41,156 nucleotides of DNA, taken from NCBI RefSeq assembly GCF_000429645.1, contig NZ_KE386936.1:1-41156 (forward strand), written 5' to 3'. The first letter of the stretch is position 1, and every line of letters begins with the position of its first letter. Below the pieces are notes generated by a model. That model did no database searches, was not told the DNA's origin, and saw only the letters and a list, made by a program, of their open reading frames with translations. This DNA is from Niveispirillum irakense DSM 11586 (lineage in GTDB: Bacteria > Pseudomonadota > Alphaproteobacteria > Azospirillales > Azospirillaceae). A program made the translations under genes and the position numbers. This document shows, piece after piece, positions 17,714-24,294 of this stretch.

Positions 17714-17746
17714 TAAACCGTATCCGCCCCTAAACCGTATCCGCCC
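17714..17746. repeat. 17-bp tandem duplication
   Basis: TAAACCGTATCCGCCCC at 17714-17730 is followed immediately by TAAACCGTATCCGCCC at 17731-17746. It lies exactly at the change from AT-rich to GC-rich sequence, so it may mark the end of an old mobile element or a recombination joint. Confidence 0.7.
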
Positions 17747-17956
17747 ATCGCCTGTTTGCCGATGCTGGTCAGGATATCACTGTCTGTTCCAAGGTCGAAG
17801 CGAACATTCCTCGCCGCTTGCTGCGGTGGCATTTTCACCATGCCGGTATCGTCTGGGGTGGCGATACTGGCATGGTGGCTCTCATTGGCAGGCGATGATC
17901 GCTGAGTGTCTGTCTGTGAAATTTTCGTTCTTTCTCAACATGTTAATGTTGTAATC

Positions 17957-18040
17957 CCGTCACCCCGGCGAAGGCCGGGGTCCAGTTCGTAGAGCAAAGC
18001 GCCTGTGGCCCCTGGACCCCGGCCTTCGCCGGGGTGACGG
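17957..18040. repeat. Dispersed palindromic (REP-like) element, long form
   Basis: 29-bp perfect arms, beginning CCGTCACCCCGGCGAAGG at 17957-17985 and its complement at 18012-18040, around a 26-nt loop. The arm core (CCGTCACCCCGGC) occurs again at 30812-30849 between kdpB and kdpC, so this is a dispersed family in this genome. Confidence 0.85.
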
Positions 18041-18168
18041 TTGCGTTTAAAGATAAGACGTGTAAGACCTTGAGATAGCGTGAAACTTTCCGGACGAGCT
18101 CTTAGGCGCGGGTGAAATCTGCGTGATCAGATGACAGGTCTTCCTGCATAAACCCCCGCTGTCCCCGC

Positions 18169-18834
18169 TCAGCGTCGGGCCATCTTGGTCTCGAGTTGGG
18201 CCATGACGCTGTTGATTTCCGCCCGCCGGCCGGCATCTGCCACCTCCCGGCCCGGACGGGGGGCGGCGGCCAGTGCGTGGTTCAGTACATCGCGGGCCTT
18301 GGCATATTCCCCCTGCTGAAACAGGAAATCGCCATAGAAGTAATTGGGGTCGATCCCGTCCGGATTCTGGGCCAGGGCCTTTTCAAGATAGGCTTTGGCC
18401 TTCTTGTCACTGCCAAAGCCGATGGGGAAGCCCGGTACCTGATAATAGAGGCTGCCCAGCGATGTATTGACCGATCCATCCAGCGCGGTCGGGTCGATCT
18501 TCTCCGCGGTTTCCAGCTTGGCCTTTGCTTCCTTCACCAGGGACAGGGCGCCCATGCCGCCTTTTATCCCCGCTTCCGAGGACAGGATGATCGCCTCCCA
18601 GATCAGCGGTTCGGCCTTGCCGGGATAGGCGGCGGTGACGGCCTTGGCTTCGGTGACCAGGCCTTCCATACCCGCCATTTGCGCGTCTTCGCCCTTTACT
18701 TCGTATTTCACATGCGCCCAGCCCGCCTGCAGGTCGGCAATCTTCGCATCCATGACGGGATCGGCGGATGCCAAGGCCGGTCCGGCCAGCAGCAGCGACA
18801 GGGCGGCCAGGAAAAATTTCTTCTCAACGCGCAT
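18169..18834 (-). CDS. Exported TPR-repeat protein
   Basis: A 221-residue protein with a clear Sec signal peptide (MRVEKKFFLAALSLLLAGPA, cleavage after ALA-SA). The rest is alpha-helical with TPR-like units: LIWEAIILSSEAG, LVKEAKAKLETAEKIDPTAL, KAKAYLEKALAQNPDGIDPN and EYAKARDVLNHALAAAP. ATG 18834 has a strong GGGAGGA 6 nt upstream; the longer frame to 18963 lies inside the SDR gene. It overlaps the end of the SDR gene by 11 bp, so it is the last member of the four-gene operon. It is probably a periplasmic scaffold or binding protein; its partner is unknown. Confidence 0.8.
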   Translation of the reverse strand: MRVEKKFFLAALSLLLAGPALASADPVMDAKIADLQAGWAHVKYEVKGEDAQMAGMEGLVTEAKAVTAAYPGKAEPLIWEAIILSSEAGIKGGMGALSLVKEAKAKLETAEKIDPTALDGSVNTSLGSLYYQVPGFPIGFGSDKKAKAYLEKALAQNPDGIDPNYFYGDFLFQQGEYAKARDVLNHALAAAPRPGREVADAGRRAEINSVMAQLETKMARR

Positions 18835-19648
18835 GGGTTTCCTCCCGGATCGGCATGATTGTGGTGGGTGTGGCGGCAGGGGGTGCCGCTTGGGTGAACA
18901 GGCTGGCGGCCTTGGCGTCGTTGGCGGCCAGCGCCCGGCCAACAAGGCCGGGAAACAGGGCATTCAGGCGGGTGAAAAAGGCTTCCGGCCAGCCGATCAC
19001 GGTTTCAGCCTTACCGGTCTGCATCGCCGCGATGACACGGTGAGCGACATAGACAGGATCGTCCTGCGCCATGCCGGTCAGCGCCGCGAAACGCTGGACC
19101 AGCGGCCCGTTAAAACCGGTGCGCACGGCACGGGGCGCAATATGGCACACGGTGATGCCCGTTCCCCGCACCTCCCGCCGCAAAGCCTGGCTGAAACCTT
19201 TCAGGCCGGCCTTGGCGCTGGAATATCCGGCAAAATGCGCGAAGTTGATGGCGCCGAAGACGGAGCCGACATTGATGATATGGCCCCGCCCCCGCTGCTT
19301 CATCGCGGGCAGCACCGCCTGGGTCAGGGTCACCGGCGCTACCAGATTGACCAGATAATCGCCCAGCAGATCGGTCTGGCGCTGCCCTTCCAGGGGGCCG
19401 AAATATTGCCGGCCCGCAATGTTGAACAGCATCTGCGGGGCCAATTGCCGCGCCTGTTCGGCCGCTTCCATGATGCCGGCCTCTGTCGACAGGTCGGCGC
19501 GGATATGCCGGCCCGGCATCGCCCCCCGCCCCAACGTGGTGACCAGGGCCCCGCGATTGCGCAGCAGGCTGACCAGGGGCGAGCCGATGCCACCGGCCCC
19601 ACCGGTCACCAGAATGGTGCGGCCTTCCAAACTATGATCATGCGACAT
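18824..19648 (-). CDS. Short-chain dehydrogenase/reductase
   Basis: A 274-residue classical SDR. The NAD(P)-binding motif is TGGAGGIG near residue 17, followed by FNIAG (variant of NNAG), the catalytic Ser in INVGSVFG, and YSSAK with Tyr and Lys in the right spacing. The C-terminal ~60 residues form an extra tail (FFTRLNALFPGLVGRALA), as in SDRs acting on acyl or membrane substrates. ATG 19648 has GAGG upstream; it overlaps the preceding gene by 11 bp. In this operon it would oxidise or reduce an intermediate made by the ligase-oxidase fusion. The substrate is unknown. Confidence 0.88.
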   Translation of the reverse strand: MSHDHSLEGRTILVTGGAGGIGSPLVSLLRNRGALVTTLGRGAMPGRHIRADLSTEAGIMEAAEQARQLAPQMLFNIAGRQYFGPLEGQRQTDLLGDYLVNLVAPVTLTQAVLPAMKQRGRGHIINVGSVFGAINFAHFAGYSSAKAGLKGFSQALRREVRGTGITVCHIAPRAVRTGFNGPLVQRFAALTGMAQDDPVYVAHRVIAAMQTGKAETVIGWPEAFFTRLNALFPGLVGRALAANDAKAASLFTQAAPPAATPTTIMPIREETHAR

Positions 19649-21767
19649 GGCGCACCTCATCCGGCTGGCGGCTGTGGGGGATGGCGCGGAACAGGTCGGC
19701 GAACAGGCCGAAAATCCGGTTCGCCATGGCAGTGATCGCCTGCTGGTCCGCCGGGTCCGCCACCTGGTTCATCAGGGTGCGGAAAAATTCCATATGCTGG
19801 ATATCCAGCGACCCATGGCTGGTCAGGTAGGTGAAGCAGCTTTTCGGCAGGTTCAGGGATGTGCGCACCGCTTCCGCGCCATGGGTGGCGATAGCCGTGC
19901 TGGTGCCTTCCAGCACATAGACCATGCCGAAGAAGCCGGCGGCATTCTCTTCCCGGATGAAGCGATAGGCTGCGTCCACCATGGCCTGGGTGGCGGCGCG
20001 CGGCGTGCCGTGGCGCACCGCCTCCGCATCACCGCCGGCATGGCGGATATCGTTGAGGATCCATTCCTCGTGCCCTTCCTCCTCCTCGATATATTCATCA
20101 AGGGCGGGGATCAGCCAGGCTTGGTCAGGGCGCAGGGCGGCGCGGGCGGTGCGCATCAGCGGCACCGTATGCTTCACATGGTGATAGGCCTCTGTCAGAT
20201 AGGCGATATAGGTGTCCAGGCTGATCCGCCCGGTCAGGCCATCTTGTATCTGCGGCACGGAAAGCAGGGCCAGACGCGCCGGCTCCGTCTCCGTCACCAG
20301 ACGGTCAAAGAAGGGTTGGGGCATGGGGGTTTCATCCTCATCCGGGGAAAGCAGGGCGGCATGGGCGGCCGCGATGGCATCGCGGCGTGGCCGGCCATTG
20401 GGGGTCAGTAGACCGTTCAGGGGCGTGAAGGCGGGCACCACGTGCCAGCGGGCGACGCGGGCATAGGGCGGCAAGGCCCCGTTGGCCCGCGCCACGGCCA
20501 GGGACAATGCTGCCGCATCCTGGCCGAACCGGCTGGGCACGATCAGGGCGGTCAGGTCCGCCCGCCCGTCGCCGAACAGCACCGCCTGCAGGATTTCCGG
20601 CTGGGCAGTCAGTTCGGATTCCACCCATTCCGGGGCGATATTGCGGCCGAAACCATTGATGATGACATTGCGCGACCGGCCCTGGATGGACAGGAAACCG
20701 TCGCCATCCAGGCTGCCCAGATCGGCGGTGGCGATGCGGGCCGGCGCCGCTTCACCGCCGACATAGCCCAGAAATGCATGGTTGTTGAGGCTGACCTCCC
20801 CCGTGGCCGGGTCAATCTCCAGCTTCAGATGCGGCAGCACGCAGCCGACGCTGCCCACCCGGTTGGCGGCAGGCGTATTCAGCGCCACCACCGACCCGCA
20901 TTCCGACAGGCCATAACCCTGATAGACAGGCAGGCCCAACATGCCGGCCTGGGCCAGCAGGGAGGGGGCCACCCGCGCCCCGCCCACGGCCACCAGCCGC
21001 AGATCGGGCAGGAGGCGCCCGTCCTGCGCCATGGCCGCCATCAGACCGCGCAGCAGTTCCGGCACCAGGATGATACTGTTGGCCCGCAGGCTGGACAGGG
21101 CCGCCAGCAGCCGGGTGAAATCCGGTTGGAACGGCTGTTCCAGCCCCAGCGTGGCGGGGGACGCGGCCAGATAATGGCCCCCGGCCAGCAGCGTGCTGTA
21201 CAGCCCCGCCACATTTTCCAGCAGCACCGGCAAAGGCAGGATGGCGACATGCCGGCCGGCATAATCCGCCCCGATCGCCTGCACCAGGGAGGCGGCGACC
21301 TGTTCCAGCCCGGTGGCGGACAGGCAGACACCCTTGGGCGCCCCCGTCGTGCCCGAGGTATAGGTGATCTTGGCCGTGCCTGCCGGCAGGGTGACCGGCG
21401 CATGGTTCAGGCGCTGAAGATAGAGCATCTCCTCGCCCACAGCCAGGGCGGTCGCACCCGGCGCCGCCTTGTCCGTCACCAGCCAGCCGGCCCCGGCATC
21501 GCCCAGGGCATGGCGGCGCTGGTCTGCGGTGAAAAAGCCTGGCAGCGGCAGGGATGGGACGCCCCGTTGCAGCAGGGCCAGGTCCAGCACGGCCCAGGCG
21601 GCAGCATTACCGGCCTCCACCGCCACAGGCTGGCGCCCATCACCGATGATGCCGCTGAGATCGGTGACCAACTGGTCCACGACCCCGGCCAGTGCCCCAT
21701 AGGTCCAGTCATTGATGGCGGGCCGATCCGGGGCATGGGTCCGGAGGGCGGAAAGAACGCGGCTCAT
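19638..21767 (-). CDS. Acyl-adenylate ligase fused to heme-oxygenase-like diiron oxidase
   Basis: A 709-residue fusion. Residues 1-~475 are an ANL adenylate-forming domain: A3 TSGTTGAPKG at 137-146, A5 YQGYGLSECG at 282-291, hinge region GRSRNVIINGFGRNIAP near 363-379. At the A10 position the usual catalytic Lys is Arg (NGRPRR, R459). Residues ~485-709 are a heme-oxygenase-like/TenA-type domain; the ligand set expected of HDO diiron oxidases is present: E563-x2-H566, E620 (YVLEGTS), D655-x2-H658 (LDIQHMEFF). Such oxidases act on fatty acids or amino acids (UndA and SznF are known examples), so the protein probably activates an acyl or amino acid and oxidises it or its product. ATG 21767 overlaps the upstream stop as ATGA, with GAGGTGA before it. 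The substrate is not predictable from this sequence. Confidence 0.85.
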   Translation of the reverse strand: MSRVLSALRTHAPDRPAINDWTYGALAGVVDQLVTDLSGIIGDGRQPVAVEAGNAAAWAVLDLALLQRGVPSLPLPGFFTADQRRHALGDAGAGWLVTDKAAPGATALAVGEEMLYLQRLNHAPVTLPAGTAKITYTSGTTGAPKGVCLSATGLEQVAASLVQAIGADYAGRHVAILPLPVLLENVAGLYSTLLAGGHYLAASPATLGLEQPFQPDFTRLLAALSSLRANSIILVPELLRGLMAAMAQDGRLLPDLRLVAVGGARVAPSLLAQAGMLGLPVYQGYGLSECGSVVALNTPAANRVGSVGCVLPHLKLEIDPATGEVSLNNHAFLGYVGGEAAPARIATADLGSLDGDGFLSIQGRSRNVIINGFGRNIAPEWVESELTAQPEILQAVLFGDGRADLTALIVPSRFGQDAAALSLAVARANGALPPYARVARWHVVPAFTPLNGLLTPNGRPRRDAIAAAHAALLSPDEDETPMPQPFFDRLVTETEPARLALLSVPQIQDGLTGRISLDTYIAYLTEAYHHVKHTVPLMRTARAALRPDQAWLIPALDEYIEEEEGHEEWILNDIRHAGGDAEAVRHGTPRAATQAMVDAAYRFIREENAAGFFGMVYVLEGTSTAIATHGAEAVRTSLNLPKSCFTYLTSHGSLDIQHMEFFRTLMNQVADPADQQAITAMANRIFGLFADLFRAIPHSRQPDEVRHVA

Positions 21768-22504
21768 GCGGTCACCTCGGTCGCCGGGACGGCGGGATGC
21801 AGACGGGGAAAGGTGGGGCGGGCCGGCAGCGCCTCGCGCGCATCGCCGGCCAGGAAGCGGTCCAGGCAATCGGCACCAAAGGCGACATTGCCGCAGACGA
21901 CGCGCGGATCATTGGCGTAATAGCTGCCCCAGGCAGCGGCGGCCGGGCCGACCCGGTCCGGTGTGGCGCGGCCCAGTTCCAGCGCATCAAAACCGATATG
22001 GCGGAACAGCCGGCGTAAGGGGCGGGTGGCGGTGACCACCGCCTTTTCAAAGCCCTGCCCGTGCAGATAGGCGGCCAGCGCCAGGAACAGCAGATAGGAG
22101 GCACCGGGTTCCGCCGCCGCCAGATTGCCGATCTCCACAATAGACGACCGGTCTGGGGCCGACCGGTCCGGCCCACCGGGGATCAGCGTTTCCACCGGAT
22201 GGTCCAGATAGGTTTCCAGGAACAGCGGTCCGGTGCTGGCCGGGCGAAAGCCGACCCCGGCCAGTATCCGGTCATCGGCGTCGCGCAGGCTCATCAGCAT
22301 CGGGTGGGTGACGGCAATGTCACCGCCATAGGTCTGCGCGTAGGTATGGCGGATCATCGCCTCCACCCGCCGCCGTTCCGGGGCGAAATGGTGGGTGATG
22401 GCCACGACCGCCGGGCGGCAGCGGGTCAGGCTGCCCAGCCGTTCGGCATCGAACCGCAGGTGGCCGCGCACCCCACCCTCATCGCGCATCAACATCTCAA
22501 TCAC
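21764..22504 (-). CDS. Thermostable-hemolysin family protein (GNAT/autoinducer-synthase-like)
   Basis: A 246-residue member of the thermostable hemolysin family named after a Vibrio protein. The family pattern is clear: VEAMIRHTYAQTYGGDI, GVGFRPASTGPLFLETYLD, VEIGNLAAAEPGAS, VVTATRPLRRLFRHIGF and WGSYYANDPRVVCGN. The fold is related to GNAT acyltransferases and LuxI-type synthases, so acyl transfer is more plausible than pore formation in this setting. There is no signal peptide. The start is GTG 22504 with GGAG 8 nt upstream; in-frame ATGs at 22495 and 22489 are alternatives. First gene of a four-gene operon, with an ATGA overlap to the ligase-oxidase gene, and divergent from the sigma/FecR/receptor genes. 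Confidence 0.82.
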   Translation of the reverse strand: MIEMLMRDEGGVRGHLRFDAERLGSLTRCRPAVVAITHHFAPERRRVEAMIRHTYAQTYGGDIAVTHPMLMSLRDADDRILAGVGFRPASTGPLFLETYLDHPVETLIPGGPDRSAPDRSSIVEIGNLAAAEPGASYLLFLALAAYLHGQGFEKAVVTATRPLRRLFRHIGFDALELGRATPDRVGPAAAAWGSYYANDPRVVCGNVAFGADCLDRFLAGDAREALPARPTFPRLHPAVPATEVTA

Positions 22505-22631
22505 AGGCGTCGCTCCGCCGGTTGGGTTGGCCGGATCAACCGGCCTTCAAGGGGATGACGGCACCGCCCGCAGCGAACCGCAGGTGGGATTTGAAAAATT
22601 TTTCGCCCTGTGTCGGATATGACCTGCCGCA
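22505..22631. promoter_or_regulatory. Divergent promoter region with palindromic sites
   Basis: This 127-bp gap must drive both the ligase-oxidase operon (minus) and the sigma gene (plus). It holds a perfect 12-bp palindrome GAAAAATTTTTC at 22593-22604 and an inverted repeat GCCGGTT/AACCGGC at 22517-22523 and 22538-22544. Either could be an operator. I cannot assign a regulator, and it is not a convincing Fur box. Confidence 0.45.
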
Positions 22632-23225
22632 TTGATCGGGCGCCGCCTGGGGGCTATATCGGAAGGCGATCTTCGCCCTTTTCAGGTTGACGCCATTTCC
22701 CCGTCCCCGCCCCTGATTGCCGCTTATCTGGAGCACCGCGCCTTTCTGCTGCGGCTGCTGACGGCGCGCACGGGTCGTGCGGCGGAGGCGGAAGACATTG
22801 TGCAGGAAATGTATGAAAGGCTGGCTTCCCTGCCCGGTGGGGGGGAGACGGTGGAGAATATTCCGGCTTTCCTGAACCGCATGGCGCTTAATCTGGCCTT
22901 TGACCGGCAGCGCAGCGGATCGCGCGCCGCCGCCCGCGATGGGGAATGGCTGTCCGCCAACGCCCTGGTCGATGGGCCCGAACCGATTGCCGAGGCACCG
23001 ACGGCGGAACAGGTGGCATCCGGCCGGCAGGAACTGCGCCTGCTGCGCGATGCCATCGACGCGCTGCCGCCGCAGGGCAAGCGTGTGTTTGAAATGCACA
23101 AGCTGCAGGGCCGCCCCCATGCGGAGGTCGCCGCCACGCTGGGCATTTCGCGCAGTGCGGTGGAAAAACACATGGCGGCGGCGATGAAGAACCTGTTGAA
23201 ACGGCTGGGCCGCCGGCTTGAATGA
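22632..23225 (+). CDS. ECF sigma factor, FecI-like
   Basis: About 197 residues. Region 2 is visible (LEHRAFLLRLLTARTGRAAE, AEDIVQEMYERLASL), then NIPAFLNRMALNLAFDRQRS, and region 4 with an HTH (ALPPQGKRVFEMHKLQG, HAEVAATLGISRSAVEKHM). It is followed by a FecR-type regulator and an STN-containing TonB receptor, the standard cell-surface signalling arrangement, so it should direct polymerase to the receptor promoter. The start is uncertain: TTG 22632 is the first usable codon and there is no ATG before the conserved region 2. Confidence 0.88.
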   Translation: MIGRRLGAISEGDLRPFQVDAISPSPPLIAAYLEHRAFLLRLLTARTGRAAEAEDIVQEMYERLASLPGGGETVENIPAFLNRMALNLAFDRQRSGSRAAARDGEWLSANALVDGPEPIAEAPTAEQVASGRQELRLLRDAIDALPPQGKRVFEMHKLQGRPHAEVAATLGISRSAVEKHMAAAMKNLLKRLGRRLE

Positions 23226-23304
23226 AAAATATTTCATCCAGACGGCTGGGGTACCGCCCCTTCCGTGACGTCAACAGGACAAAGCCCAAACCAGAAGCTG
23301 CCCC

Positions 23305-24291
23305 ATGGTGAACCGCCCGACCGATACGCCCCTTGATCCCCGCCTGGAACAGGCGGCGGACTGGCACGCCCGCTTGCAGGGCGATGCCGATCAGGCGGTG
23401 TGGCTGGCCTTCACCGAATGGCTGGAGGCTGACCCCAGCCACCGCCGCGCCTATGATCAGGTGGAAAGCCTGTGGCGGCAGCTGGCGGCACTGCCGGCGG
23501 AGCCGCAGGCCGCCATCATCGATCTGGCCAGCCGGCGCAAGGCGGGGCCCGCCGCCCCGGCCAACCGCTCGCGCCGCTGGTTTCTGGGTGGTGCGGCGGC
23601 CGCTGCTGCCGCTTTGGCCCTGACGCTGACCGGTCGCCACACGCCAACCCCGCTGCCGGAACTGTTTGAAACCGGGCAAGGCCAGCGCCGCATGGTGACA
23701 CTGGCCGACGGGTCCAGCATCACCCTGAACAGCGGCACCCGGTTGAGCGTTGCCCTGTCCGCCGACCACCGCGCCGTCGTGCTGGAACAGGGGGAGGCGC
23801 TGTTTGACGTGGCCAAGGATGCCGCCCGGCCCTTCACCGTGGCGGCGGGTGACCGGCTGGTGACCGTGGTGGGCACGGCCTTCAATGTCCGCCACCTGGA
23901 CCGCTCAGTAACGGTCACCGTCACGCGCGGGCTGGTGGATGTCGGCGATCCGGCGGGCGGGGCCAAGGTTCGTCTGGTGCCGGGGCAGCAGATCAGCGCG
24001 GCGCAAGGCCAGCCCCCCGGCCCCGTCACCGCCGTGGATGCGCAGGCCGCCACCGCCTGGGCGCAAGGCCGGCTGTCCTTTGACAATGCGCCGCTGCCGC
24101 AGGTACTGGCCGAACTGTCCCGCCATTACCCTCTGCCCATGCGGGCAGAGGGCGCGGCGGCGACGCTGCATTTCTCCGGTGTGCTGCGGCTGGATCAGGA
24201 TCAGGAGAAGCTGCTGGAAACCTTGCAGGGGCTGCTGCCCATTGCGGTGGTGCGCCAGGGTGATAGTTTCGTGCTCTCCAAACGTCCCTGA
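23305..24291 (+). CDS. FecR-family anti-sigma/transmembrane regulator
   Basis: A 328-residue inner-membrane protein. The cytosolic N-terminal domain (DUF4880 type) contains DWHARLQGDADQAVWLAFTEWL and DPSHRRAYDQVESLWRQLA. One membrane segment follows a basic patch (SRRWFLGGAAAAAAALALTL, residues ~90-112). The periplasmic FecR domain has VTLADGSSITLNSGTRLSV, GEALFDVAKDAARPFTVAAG and TAFNVR. The C-terminal DUF4974-like/STN-like part contains LSFDNAPLPQVLAELSRHY. It receives the signal from the receptor's N-terminal domain and releases or activates the sigma factor. It stops 3 bp before the receptor start. Confidence 0.9.
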   Translation: MVNRPTDTPLDPRLEQAADWHARLQGDADQAVWLAFTEWLEADPSHRRAYDQVESLWRQLAALPAEPQAAIIDLASRRKAGPAAPANRSRRWFLGGAAAAAAALALTLTGRHTPTPLPELFETGQGQRRMVTLADGSSITLNSGTRLSVALSADHRAVVLEQGEALFDVAKDAARPFTVAAGDRLVTVVGTAFNVRHLDRSVTVTVTRGLVDVGDPAGGAKVRLVPGQQISAAQGQPPGPVTAVDAQAATAWAQGRLSFDNAPLPQVLAELSRHYPLPMRAEGAAATLHFSGVLRLDQDQEKLLETLQGLLPIAVVRQGDSFVLSKRP

Positions 24292-24294
24292 CGG

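Larger units (their letters stand above)
17660..18168. other. Gene-poor 509-bp gap with decayed sequence and repeats
   Basis: The first ~50 bp is very AT-rich like the GT gene start. Then come a 17-bp tandem repeat (17714-17746), about 180 bp of GC-rich sequence that looks like a gene remnant in several interrupted frames, and a large dispersed inverted repeat (17957-18040). I recognise no intact gene or RNA. Confidence 0.6.

Noticed and set aside
17720-17900. Possible transposase or gene remnant in the gap after the glycosyltransferase
   Set aside because: All frames are interrupted and no transposase motif or terminal inverted repeat can be identified, so it is described only as decayed sequence.
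21764-22504. Reading the hemolysin-family gene as a toxin
   Set aside because: There is no signal peptide, and it is the first gene of an enzyme operon; the GNAT/LuxI-like fold makes an enzymatic role more likely.
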